Below, one piece after another: positions 8,788 to 16,615 of a stretch of DNA of 64,000 nt. The notes beneath the pieces were generated by a model. The model was not told where the DNA came from. It saw only the letters and a list, made by a program, of their open reading frames with translations, and searched no databases. Made by a program: the position numbers and the translations under genes. The stretch covers positions 822,282-886,281 of the forward strand of contig NZ_JAFICD010000003.1 of assembly GCF_017833525.1 (NCBI RefSeq), given 5' to 3'. Position 1 is the stretch's first letter. Each line of letters begins with the position of its first letter. The stretch is from Duganella sp. 1411 (GTDB lineage Bacteria > Pseudomonadota > Gammaproteobacteria > Burkholderiales > Burkholderiaceae_D).

Positions 8788-11568
8788 GTGGAAAGCGATA
8801 ACGATTTTTTCAGCTTCATGAGCATGCCCAAGGAGCTGGTCACCTTCAACCGGCCGATCCGGCTCAAGCTCGACCTGCCGGGCGGCGTCAACGACGACAT
8901 GCTGCTGCCGCAGCGCGTGTTCGGCACCGAGACGCTGTGCGGCGGCATCGACTACCGCGTCCTGTGCGTGTCGTCCAACGCCAACCTGGCCTTGAAGCAG
9001 CTGATCGCGGTGCCGGCCGCGCTGCAATTCGTCACCGACCAGGGCGGCCTGCGCAGCGTCTGCGGCATCGTCACCGAAGCCAGTTCCGGCGACAGCGACG
9101 GCGGCCTGGCCAGCTACCAGCTGGTGCTGCGCGACGCGCTGGCCGTCCTGGAAAAGCGCATCAACACGCGCGTGTTCCGCCAGATGGACGAAGTGGAGAT
9201 CGTCCGCCAGATCCTGCGCGAATGGCGGCAAAAGAGCTCCACGCTGGGCGTCTGCTTCCGCGACGAGGTGGACGAGGTTTTTCATCTGCGCAAATACCCG
9301 CAGCGCGAATTCACGATGCAGCACAACGAATCGGACGCCGCCTTCATCCGCCGCCTGCTCAAGCGCAGCGGCATCGGCTGGTACGTGCGGGCCGAGGCCA
9401 ATGGCGAAGGGCCGATGCACACGCTGGTGCTGTTCAACGACGCCGAGAGCCTGCGCCAGAACGCCGCCGGCACCATCCGCTACCACCGCGACGCCGCCAC
9501 CGAGGAGCGCGACACGATCACCTCCTGGGGCGCGGTGCGCACGCTGCAGCCGGGCGTGGTGACGCGGCACAGCTGGGACTACCGCTATTCGCAGGGGCCG
9601 GACTACATGATGGCGCAGGCCACCAGCGGCGTCGACCAGGGCGTGTGCGGCAACGACCTGGCCGCGAGCCTGGACGACTACCAGGTGATGATGCCGCACG
9701 CGGGTGACGACGTCGATGACCTGTGCCGCCTGGGCCGGCTGCACATGACGCGCCATGATTTTGAATCGAAGTGTTTTCATGGCGAAGGCAGCGTGCGCGA
9801 TCTGTGCGCCGGCGAGTACTTCACGCTGACCGGGCACCCGGAGGTGGACCAGCATCCGGCCCAGGAACGCGATTTCGTCGTCACGGCCTTGCAGGTGAAC
9901 GCGCAGAACAACCTGCCCAAGGCGCTGGCCGAACGAGTGGAACGCATGTTCTCGCGCAGCCGCTGGACGCAGGACGTGCACGAGCCGCAGCTGCGCAAGG
10001 AGGTGGCGGAGCGGATGGCGTCGGGCGCGCTGCGCATGCACATCCAGTTCACGGCGGTGCGGCGCGGCGTGAAGATCGTGCCGGCGTACGACGCGCGCAC
10101 CGATCTGCCGCAGGCGCTGATGCAAAGCGCGATCGTCGTCGGGCCGAAGGGCGAGGAGGTGTATTGCGACCAGATGGGCAGGGTGAAGATCCGCTTCCCC
10201 GGCACGCGGGCGCCGGATCATCAACACGCGGACGGTTCCGGCGCGGCCGGTGACGACAGCGATTCAGCCTGGGTGAGGGTGGCGTCGAACTGGGCGGGCA
10301 ATGGGCCGGGCAGTGTGGATCAGTGCGGGACGGTCGGCCTGCCGCGCGTGGGGACGGAGGTGCTGGTCAACTTCCTGGGCGGCGATCCGGACAAGCCGGT
10401 GATCGTCGGGCAGCTTTATAACCAACTGGCGCAGCCGCCGGCGTTGAGTGATCGGGGTGACTTGCCGGGTAACCGCCACTTATCCGGCATCAAGAGCCGG
10501 GAAATCAGAGGCACCCGTGCGAATCAGCTTCGGCTGGATGACACGACCGGAGAAATAAGTGCGCAGTTGGCCAGTGATCATGGGGCCAGCCAGTTGAATC
10601 TCGGCTACCTCACGGAACAGAGGTCCAATGGAAGCGGTGTAGCGCGTGGGGAAGGCGCTGAGCTCAGGAGTGACAAAGCGGTCGCTATACGTGGAGTTAA
10701 GGGTGTTCTTATTTCTGCAAGTGGATGTGCGAAGTCCAATGACGCCATGCTGAGTCGTGACGAGCTTACCAATGTTGGGGAGCTATCTCAGCAAGTGATG
10801 AAGCAGCTTGCCACCCTTGCAGAAAAGCACGCTCTCGACGCGTCAGGCGGCGAAGAGCTTGCCGTCCTAGTTGATAGGATCAGGAAGCTGGACGATGGGA
10901 AAGGTGTGCCTTCCTGCGGTATTGGCGAATCGGTGGTGGCCGTTAGCGCTCCCGCTGGTATTTTTGTGGGCAGCCAAGAATCGATCGGTATTTGCGCAAA
11001 AACGGCGGTTGACGTGGCCAGCGCCGCAGACACGCGCGTTGGCTCCGGGCGGAATTTAATGCTGCGAGCCACACGCGGCATTAGCATGTTCGCCTTTAAA
11101 CTGGGAATAAAGATAATTGCTGCAAGCGGGAATATTCGTATCGAATCACAGGGCGGCGACATCGAGATCACTTCTCTTAAGCGTATTAAATTGATAGCGA
11201 ATGAAGGCATTGAACTTCAGTCTCCTGCTATTAAGTTCGTGGCACAGGGGTGTCAAGCAAACTACGGCGGCGGCAAGATCGCCCAACAAAGCAGCGGCGT
11301 CCACACGATTAAATCATCCGCTTTTCACCACGAGCTGGGAGGCGATGGCGCGCCGACGAACCTCAATCTCCCTCAAACAGATATTGAACACGACCAACAA
11401 GTGATCGTCACCGACCTTATAACTGATGAGCCTGTTATTAACCGTCGCTACATTATTCGAATGGAAGATGGGCAAACTTTCAAGGGGAAGACAAACAATG
11501 AGGGCCTCACGGAGAGATTTTCAACGAAAATGGCTTTCGCGAATTATCAAATTGAGATCTTGGACTAA
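8788..11568 (+). CDS. vgrG: VgrG/TssI spike protein heading an effector module
   Basis: A 926-residue VgrG starting at GTG 8788 behind a GAGGAG ribosome site. The gp27/gp5-like region is at the N-terminus (FTMQHNESDAAFIRRLL is typical). The OB region ends near DKPVIVGQLYNQ, followed by DUF2345-like beta repeats and a C-terminal tail of about 60 residues that resembles a small transthyretin-like adaptor (GQTFKGKTNNEG). Base composition changes inside the gene. Up to about 10,480 it is as GC-rich as the neighbours. From there to the end it is clearly richer in A and T, like the effector and immunity genes that follow. This suggests the C-terminal half travelled with the cargo. The lipase gene begins 9 bases after the stop. 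Confidence 0.94.
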   Translation: MESDNDFFSFMSMPKELVTFNRPIRLKLDLPGGVNDDMLLPQRVFGTETLCGGIDYRVLCVSSNANLALKQLIAVPAALQFVTDQGGLRSVCGIVTEASSGDSDGGLASYQLVLRDALAVLEKRINTRVFRQMDEVEIVRQILREWRQKSSTLGVCFRDEVDEVFHLRKYPQREFTMQHNESDAAFIRRLLKRSGIGWYVRAEANGEGPMHTLVLFNDAESLRQNAAGTIRYHRDAATEERDTITSWGAVRTLQPGVVTRHSWDYRYSQGPDYMMAQATSGVDQGVCGNDLAASLDDYQVMMPHAGDDVDDLCRLGRLHMTRHDFESKCFHGEGSVRDLCAGEYFTLTGHPEVDQHPAQERDFVVTALQVNAQNNLPKALAERVERMFSRSRWTQDVHEPQLRKEVAERMASGALRMHIQFTAVRRGVKIVPAYDARTDLPQALMQSAIVVGPKGEEVYCDQMGRVKIRFPGTRAPDHQHADGSGAAGDDSDSAWVRVASNWAGNGPGSVDQCGTVGLPRVGTEVLVNFLGGDPDKPVIVGQLYNQLAQPPALSDRGDLPGNRHLSGIKSREIRGTRANQLRLDDTTGEISAQLASDHGASQLNLGYLTEQRSNGSGVARGEGAELRSDKAVAIRGVKGVLISASGCAKSNDAMLSRDELTNVGELSQQVMKQLATLAEKHALDASGGEELAVLVDRIRKLDDGKGVPSCGIGESVVAVSAPAGIFVGSQESIGICAKTAVDVASAADTRVGSGRNLMLRATRGISMFAFKLGIKIIAASGNIRIESQGGDIEITSLKRIKLIANEGIELQSPAIKFVAQGCQANYGGGKIAQQSSGVHTIKSSAFHHELGGDGAPTNLNLPQTDIEHDQQVIVTDLITDEPVINRRYIIRMEDGQTFKGKTNNEGLTERFSTKMAFANYQIEILD

Positions 11569-11577
11569 AGGAAATGT

Positions 11578-13323
11578 ATGGCAACCCAACTGCACTCGCG
11601 TAAGGACGGAGGTCAGCTTAAAGCTGAGGGATGTTGCACACCGAGGGAAGATAAAACGCCTCAGAAAGTTAGCGTGCCTCCAAAGCGAGTTTTACCGATA
11701 ATTTTTCTACCCGGAATTATGGGTTCCAATTTACGACTCAAGCCACAACGACAAAAGGAGCTAAGAAAAAGCAACAATATTGCATGGAGGCCTGATCGTT
11801 TATTAGAGGCAGCCCATTTGATCAATGCATCGCCTCGTGAGCGGCAGATGCAGTTAGATCCTAAAGAAACAGAGGTGGATAGCTATGAGCCGAATAAGCA
11901 TACTACTGGCGATCCTTCGGAATCGGCGGCACAGCGGTATAAGGTTGACATTGGTAAAGCTCTTGCCGTGGGGATTAATACCCCGTTATTGTCTGACGAT
12001 CCCGCTGGGGTCGCCAACGCAAAAACAAAAGAAATGAAGGCAATGGAACGAGGGTGGGGGGAAGTATATTACGGAAGTTATCGAGATATTCTTGAAACGT
12101 GTGAGCAATATCTTAATAGCCCGAGCGATTTCTCCTTTTGGAACCAGATTTTAGAACAAGATCCAGCGATATGGGGAGCCCATCCAGATTGCTCGCTAAA
12201 ACCCCTCGGCAGAGATGAATATCGTAAAGCAGTCCATGGCTGTTGGTTTCCTGTTCATGCAATGGGGTACAACTGGCTAAAATCCAATGCAGTATCTGCA
12301 AAAAAAATAAGCGCCAGAATTATTTCGTTGATAAAAGAGTATCAAGAAAAAAAATATGAGTGCGAGAAAGTAATAATTATTACGCACTCCATGGGGGGAT
12401 TATTAGCGCGCGCTGTGATCCATCCGCAGATCGGAGGAATAGAGGCCCAAGTTTTGGGTATTGTTCACGGCGTAATGCCTGCAATCGGGTCTCCTGCGGC
12501 CTATAGACGCATTCGATGCGGAACGGAAAAGGGGGAGAAGGCGTTGGATCCTGCTCCCCAAGTCTTGGGCGCATTCGGCAGTCACGTGACAGCGGTCCTA
12601 GGAAATGCTCAAGGAGGTCTGGAGCTATTGCCTAGCAGGGCGTACGGAAATGGTTGGTTGGAAATAAAACAGAATGGCGTGACGTTGAAAAGACTTCCTG
12701 AACACGGTGATCCCTACCGGGAAATCTATCAGCTTCGAGACTCTTGGTTTCGTCTGCTTCGTGAAGAGTGGCTGAACCCGGCTGAGCTCGAAAGATGTGG
12801 ATTCGACAACAGTTGTGACCTGTTGGATGGTGCGAGATCTTTCCACGAAAAAATCCATTCCACTTATCACCCCGTTAGTTATGCGCATTATGGCGCCGAC
12901 AACAGGCGCCCGTCTTGGGAAAAAGTAACTTGGGATCTGGATTCGAGGTATGGCGGAAGGCAATGGGGGAAACTAAAGATATATTCCGATGAGCAAGATG
13001 GCGCAATTCGCTTATTTGAGAGTGATACTGATGTATCGAATTCGGGAAGTCATTTACAAACATCGATTGATGGAGCCGGAGTAGATATTGTTTCGGCTGC
13101 GCCGTCTTTCTCACTGAGGATGGGCCCTAGTGTTGGGCCGGGAGACCAGACGGTCCCTTTGCGTTCAGCTGACCAACAACTTCTCAGCGGGAAATTTAGC
13201 GGCATCTTTAGGCAGGTCGGTTACGAGCATCAAAAAAGTTATAAAGATTCTGCCGCTGTTCACTCTACAATTTATAGCATAGTGCGGATAGCGGCATTGA
13301 TGAAATGGAATAGCGATGCGTAA
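11578..13323 (+). CDS. T6SS phospholipase-like effector (Tle family, alpha/beta hydrolase)
   Basis: A 581-residue protein with the layout of an alpha/beta hydrolase of the LCAT/PGAP1 kind. The oxyanion-side segment IIFLPGIMGSNLR is near residue 42. The nucleophile elbow is THSMGG with Ser271, a likely acid is Asp523 in GDQTVP, and a likely base is His562 near the C-terminus. The first residue of the canonical GxSxG is Thr here. Its place directly after a VgrG, and in front of a Tli4-type immunity gene and a PAAR gene, marks it as an antibacterial T6SS lipase effector (Tle3/Tle4 group). It would hydrolyse membrane phospholipids in the target cell periplasm. The start has an AAGGAAA site. There is no signal peptide, as expected for T6SS delivery. 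The gene is AT-richer than the chromosome, suggesting transfer. Substrate class is inferred, not shown. Confidence 0.88.
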   Translation: MATQLHSRKDGGQLKAEGCCTPREDKTPQKVSVPPKRVLPIIFLPGIMGSNLRLKPQRQKELRKSNNIAWRPDRLLEAAHLINASPRERQMQLDPKETEVDSYEPNKHTTGDPSESAAQRYKVDIGKALAVGINTPLLSDDPAGVANAKTKEMKAMERGWGEVYYGSYRDILETCEQYLNSPSDFSFWNQILEQDPAIWGAHPDCSLKPLGRDEYRKAVHGCWFPVHAMGYNWLKSNAVSAKKISARIISLIKEYQEKKYECEKVIIITHSMGGLLARAVIHPQIGGIEAQVLGIVHGVMPAIGSPAAYRRIRCGTEKGEKALDPAPQVLGAFGSHVTAVLGNAQGGLELLPSRAYGNGWLEIKQNGVTLKRLPEHGDPYREIYQLRDSWFRLLREEWLNPAELERCGFDNSCDLLDGARSFHEKIHSTYHPVSYAHYGADNRRPSWEKVTWDLDSRYGGRQWGKLKIYSDEQDGAIRLFESDTDVSNSGSHLQTSIDGAGVDIVSAAPSFSLRMGPSVGPGDQTVPLRSADQQLLSGKFSGIFRQVGYEHQKSYKDSAAVHSTIYSIVRIAALMKWNSDA

Positions 13324-14404
13324 CCATATTATTCGCTTAATCATAATCGGTGCGATGGTGGCCACCTCGATCATATCGTTTTTCTTTTTTTATTTTACAC
13401 CAGGAAAATTAGAAAAGGCCGAAATTATGAAACTTCCACGGATTGATCATCTGTTCGAGAAAAGCCAGACTGTCTGCATCGGTCGATTTCTGATTGATGT
13501 GCCCGAAGGAGCAGAGGTTGTTTACGGGCCAGCTGAAGTGCCTTTCTCCCTTGGTATTTCTAAGGAAGAAGGGCGTTCGATAGGTGCGGTGGTGAGTGAG
13601 CGACTAACAGAGATAGAGAAAGAGCGAGAGTACGCGGAGGGACGTTTACTCAACGCGGACGCAATTATTGGACGAGTGATGGATGGTGGGATATCTGGCC
13701 AGAAAATTGTTTTTGGAGTCAGCGAAGCCAGTGGAGTTTTTTATCGGATTCAGTCATTCTTGCCTTTGGGGGATTATATCTTCACTCAAGAAATTGATTC
13801 TAGTGGTAAAAAGGAAGAGTATGAAAGAAACGTGAAACGATTGAATTTGATGGCATCGTTGTTCCGACTTCGTGATAAAACGGAAATTCCTCAAGCCCCC
13901 GGGATTTGTGTCGAAAATGGATTCTTCGCGGAGCCGCCCGAAAGTATACGTGAGTACGTTACACTTGGAATTCGATTGGTGGAATACCCTGATGTTCATT
14001 TCTCAATTTCTACTACAAACAAGAAAAAGTTACTTGCCTCTGATGCGCTTGAGCCAAGAATACAGCAGGCAGAGGAAAACGCTATTAGCAATGGACTTGG
14101 CGGTTGGTATTCTCGGATAAAGACGTTGAGGCGTGGAGATCGTGCCTTGGGTAAATGGAAGGGTTTTGAAATTTTGGCTAGACTGCCGGCACAGGAAAAA
14201 GAAGGAGAATCTCATGAGTTCAAGTACTTAAGCCAGGGCGAGCCGATGAATCCTCTTTTGCCGTTGGTTGAGCTGGAACTGCGCACTGGCGTACAAGGAA
14301 ATGATGTCGGTGGCGCCAAGCCCAGTCTTAGTGATGAAGAGGCGGTAGCGCTTTGGGATAGGCTGACTGGTTCGATTCGTGTTCGACCAGTGGCTGCAAA
14401 ATAG
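13316..14404 (+). CDS. Tli4-family immunity protein for the lipase effector
   Basis: A 362-residue protein that overlaps the end of the lipase gene by 8 bases, the usual toxin-immunity arrangement. Residues 5-27 form one strongly hydrophobic segment, so the rest should face the periplasm as an anchored domain, the right place to block a periplasmic lipase. The segment TVCIGRFLIDVPEGAEV and the later ICVENGFF part match what I know of the Tli4 family (N- and C-terminal repeats that each begin with a Cys-Ile/Val motif). Low GC like the effector gene. It protects the producer and its kin. I am confident of the immunity role from context and of the family from the motifs. Confidence 0.85.
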   Translation: MRNHIIRLIIIGAMVATSIISFFFFYFTPGKLEKAEIMKLPRIDHLFEKSQTVCIGRFLIDVPEGAEVVYGPAEVPFSLGISKEEGRSIGAVVSERLTEIEKEREYAEGRLLNADAIIGRVMDGGISGQKIVFGVSEASGVFYRIQSFLPLGDYIFTQEIDSSGKKEEYERNVKRLNLMASLFRLRDKTEIPQAPGICVENGFFAEPPESIREYVTLGIRLVEYPDVHFSISTTNKKKLLASDALEPRIQQAEENAISNGLGGWYSRIKTLRRGDRALGKWKGFEILARLPAQEKEGESHEFKYLSQGEPMNPLLPLVELELRTGVQGNDVGGAKPSLSDEEAVALWDRLTGSIRVRPVAAK

Positions 14405-14418
14405 ATAAGGAGCGCGAG

Positions 14419-14685
14419 ATGGCCGATGTAATCCGAGTTGGCGATGCTACCTCGCATGGCGGCAAAGTCCTCAGCAGCAGCGTGGAATATTTTGTTGTCG
14501 GTGGGAAGCCAGTCGTTGTCGTCGGAGACAAATGTATGTGCCCGGTCAACGGTCACCAGAACTGCACGGTAGTCAGCGGCAGTGCTACGCACTCCATAAG
14601 CGGCAAGGCAGTTGCCTATCACGGTGACAAAACATCTTGTGGAGCAACGTTGATCTCGTCTATCCAAACCTTCTCTCAAAACTGA
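14419..14685 (+). CDS. PAAR-domain spike tip protein
   Basis: An 88-residue protein consisting of a single PAAR domain (MADVIRVGDATSHGGKV at the start; zinc-binding His and Cys residues in DKCMCPVNGHQNC and YHGDKTSCG). PAAR proteins form the sharp cone on the VgrG trimer and help load effectors. The ribosome site TAAGGAG is 8 bases before the ATG and the gene follows the immunity gene by 14 bases. Together with VgrG, lipase and immunity protein it completes a four-gene delivery module. It has no toxin extension of its own. Confidence 0.93.
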   Translation: MADVIRVGDATSHGGKVLSSSVEYFVVGGKPVVVVGDKCMCPVNGHQNCTVVSGSATHSISGKAVAYHGDKTSCGATLISSIQTFSQN

Positions 14686-14723
14686 GAAAAGGCAGCTACG
14701 CGTCGGCAGTTGTTCCGTCGCTC

Positions 14724-15420
14724 GATGGCGACAAGCAAAAAGAATGACTCCCCACTAGCGTCTTTGCGCTCGGAGCTGCGTGCGCTAACAGAGCGCATCG
14801 CCGCTACCGAAGCCGGCGAAGATCCCGGTGCCGTCAAAAGTCCGCCTCGGCCTGGAGCAGGTCGCCGCCAGCTGAAAACGTCACGCACAAGCTCGACCCT
14901 GTGTTGTGTCCCGAATCCATCTTCGACCCAACCCCAACACCTCCGCACGCGTCGCCGGGCTGACCTTGGTCGCGCCAGCAGCACCCGCTGGCAAAGATCC
15001 CCGGTTTCTACGGCGCCGGCGTCTACGCCATTTACTACCGCGGCGACTTCGAACCCTACGCGCCGCTCAAGGGAATAGAGCACCAGATCTAGGTCGGCAA
15101 GGCCGATTCGGACAACCAGGCCACCAAGGACGCTGTCAGCCAGGGTACCAACTATCGGCCCGCTTCGACGCGCACGCGAAGAGCATCCGCAGCGCCGGTA
15201 TCACTCTGAACTCCAACGACTTTGACTGCCGCTTCCTGATCGTTCAAACAGGATTCCAGAAATCGGCCGAGGACTACCTCATTAATTTCTTCAAGTCGAG
15301 GCGGCGCTACTTCCTGGGTAGCTCTCAACGCGCCTGGCAAGGCCAATATGCCAGCCATGCCGACGCCAAGTGTCAGCGAAGAAAAGGCGACAGAATTGCG
15401 CCAGCCTTGTAAGTTTTTTT
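14724..15420 (+). pseudogene. Decayed Eco29kI-family restriction endonuclease gene
   Basis: Pieces of one protein can be read across three frames. They run from MATSKKNDSPLASLRSEL (14724), through KLDPVLCPESIFDPTPT and the key block FYGAGVYAIYYRGDFEPYAP, EHQI-stop-VGKAD, to FDAHAKSIRSAGITL and FDCRFLIVQTGFQKSAEDYL (to about 15,290). That order and these blocks are those of Eco29kI-type (GIY-YIG fold) restriction enzymes, which cut CCGCGG. At least two in-frame stops (including TAG near 15,090) and two or more frameshifts are present, and the usual C-terminal part after the EDYL block is lost. The gene is dead. No matching methyltransferase for CCGCGG is seen nearby. It sits at the edge of the live restriction island, so this spot has held more than one such system. 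Confidence 0.8.
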
Positions 15421-16138
15421 GCGAAGCAAAGATATTTCTACTCCAACGGAGGTCTAACTGATTTTGCTCTGCAAAGTAAGAAAGTCGCTGGTGTGGGCTT
15501 AGCTGACTCGGCAATATTGGGCGCCTAGGTAAAGGCTGCCTGCGATTGCGTGGCTCCGAATACACCTTGCTAGCGCGGTTCACATTTGGAGCAACCGATG
15601 ACTAAGACCCATATGCCACCTTATTTTTAAACGACGAGGATGCTATCGCCGTCGCTCTCTATGTCATGACGTCGAAAGCGGCAATTCAATACGAGCGCTT
15701 GCCAGATGGGCAACTGCGTATCACTATTGCCCCACACGGTGCCTCATTGTTGAAAGAAAAATCAAAGCCATCATATGTCTACGTTCAAGAGGGCGGGTCG
15801 ATGTCAGAATTGTATTTGCACGAACACGAAACCAAGATGAGCGCGCTCGCTGGTCGAATTAATTGCGCATCCGCTGGGGCATATAAGACAGGCGCTGTCG
15901 TGGAAATATCTCCCTGTTTACGGTCATTGGGAGACGTTTTTTATGCTACAGCGGAAGCCCTCGTCGGAACGGTCCCGGGCCTCGCTCTCTACAGAGAAAG
16001 CAGCAGCGAAATATGATGAACCCGCCTCATTTAAGAAGCAGGTTGTTACCGCTTTTGAATTCGCCGGTGTCAGCCGGCGAAGTCTGGCATCTCCCGCGTT
16101 GTTGGTATATGTCGCTACTCAGCAGGTCATCGCGTTGA
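15421..16138. other. Gene debris between restriction remnant and live island
   Basis: This 718-base stretch has no convincing intact gene. Short open segments in several frames are separated by stops. The longest is rightward from about 15,606 to 16,016 and reads DPYATLFLNDEDAIAVALYV, then MTSKAAIQYERLPDGQLRI. Its pattern (FxxxDEAAxAAL, then an acidic strand) faintly recalls DUF4329-like domains found at the ends of polymorphic toxins, but I cannot confirm that. No ribosome site precedes its ATG at 15,666. It may be what is left of a second T6SS cargo gene after the PAAR gene, or unrelated debris. Confidence 0.4.
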
Positions 16139-16597
16139 TTAAAGGGCGCCCCAGCGGCGGCGCCCAATTACGGGTAGTACCAGTTCAAAATGACTGCTTG
16201 ATTTCCTGATCAACGTCAATCTGAAGCGATTTTGTTTGAGGCCATTTCTTTGCATAACCAGCACATCTCCGCCTTGGGCAATACTGTGAATCGGGCCGAG
16301 TTGATCAGTGAGCCTAGATTCGTGCGATCTGGTATCGCTCCAAGACTGATACTGGTATCGCGTGTTGACAGAACTCAGGAACTTTTCTCCGTCGTACAGC
16401 TCAGCATTGACTCGCTGATCAATCGTAGGCTGTCTTGAAGAGGTCGTCCCGTTCAACTGTGGAAAGTATTGCCGCAGAGATTTGGGTATCAGAACACCCG
16501 CCTGATGGCCTTTACCCTCTCCGGTGTCATTTTTAGCGAGTACTTTAAAAAACGGCGCTTCCCATTCTTTAGACGGTTTCATGCAGTCGAGTTTCAT
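16139..16597 (-). CDS. Stand-alone EcoRII N-terminal (B3-like) DNA-binding domain protein
   Basis: A 152-residue protein whose first half closely follows the effector-site-binding domain of EcoRII. The block FFKVLAKNDTGEGKGHQAGV with LIPKSLRQYFPQLN lines up with EcoRII as I remember it (LSANDTGATGGHQVG, IPSGIVEKLFPSIN). A later YQYQSWSDTRSHESRLT fits the EcoRII YYNSAHFGKTRNEKRIT region. In EcoRII this domain binds CCWGG and controls the catalytic domain. Here there is no nuclease domain on the chain: it ends where the B3 domain should end. It is the last of four leftward genes and starts 18 bases after the MvaI-type nuclease gene, behind an AGAGGA site. The inferred role is recognition or allosteric activation for that nuclease; no activity is shown. 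Confidence 0.85.
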   Translation of the reverse strand: MKLDCMKPSKEWEAPFFKVLAKNDTGEGKGHQAGVLIPKSLRQYFPQLNGTTSSRQPTIDQRVNAELYDGEKFLSSVNTRYQYQSWSDTRSHESRLTDQLGPIHSIAQGGDVLVMQRNGLKQNRFRLTLIRKSSSHFELVLPVIGRRRWGAL

Positions 16598-16615
16598 GTT
16601 GTCCTCTTCAGTAAG

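Noticed and set aside
14419..14685. PAAR gene as a toxin-fused (evolved) PAAR
   Set aside because: The protein ends four residues after the PAAR fold, and the following frames are debris without coupling.
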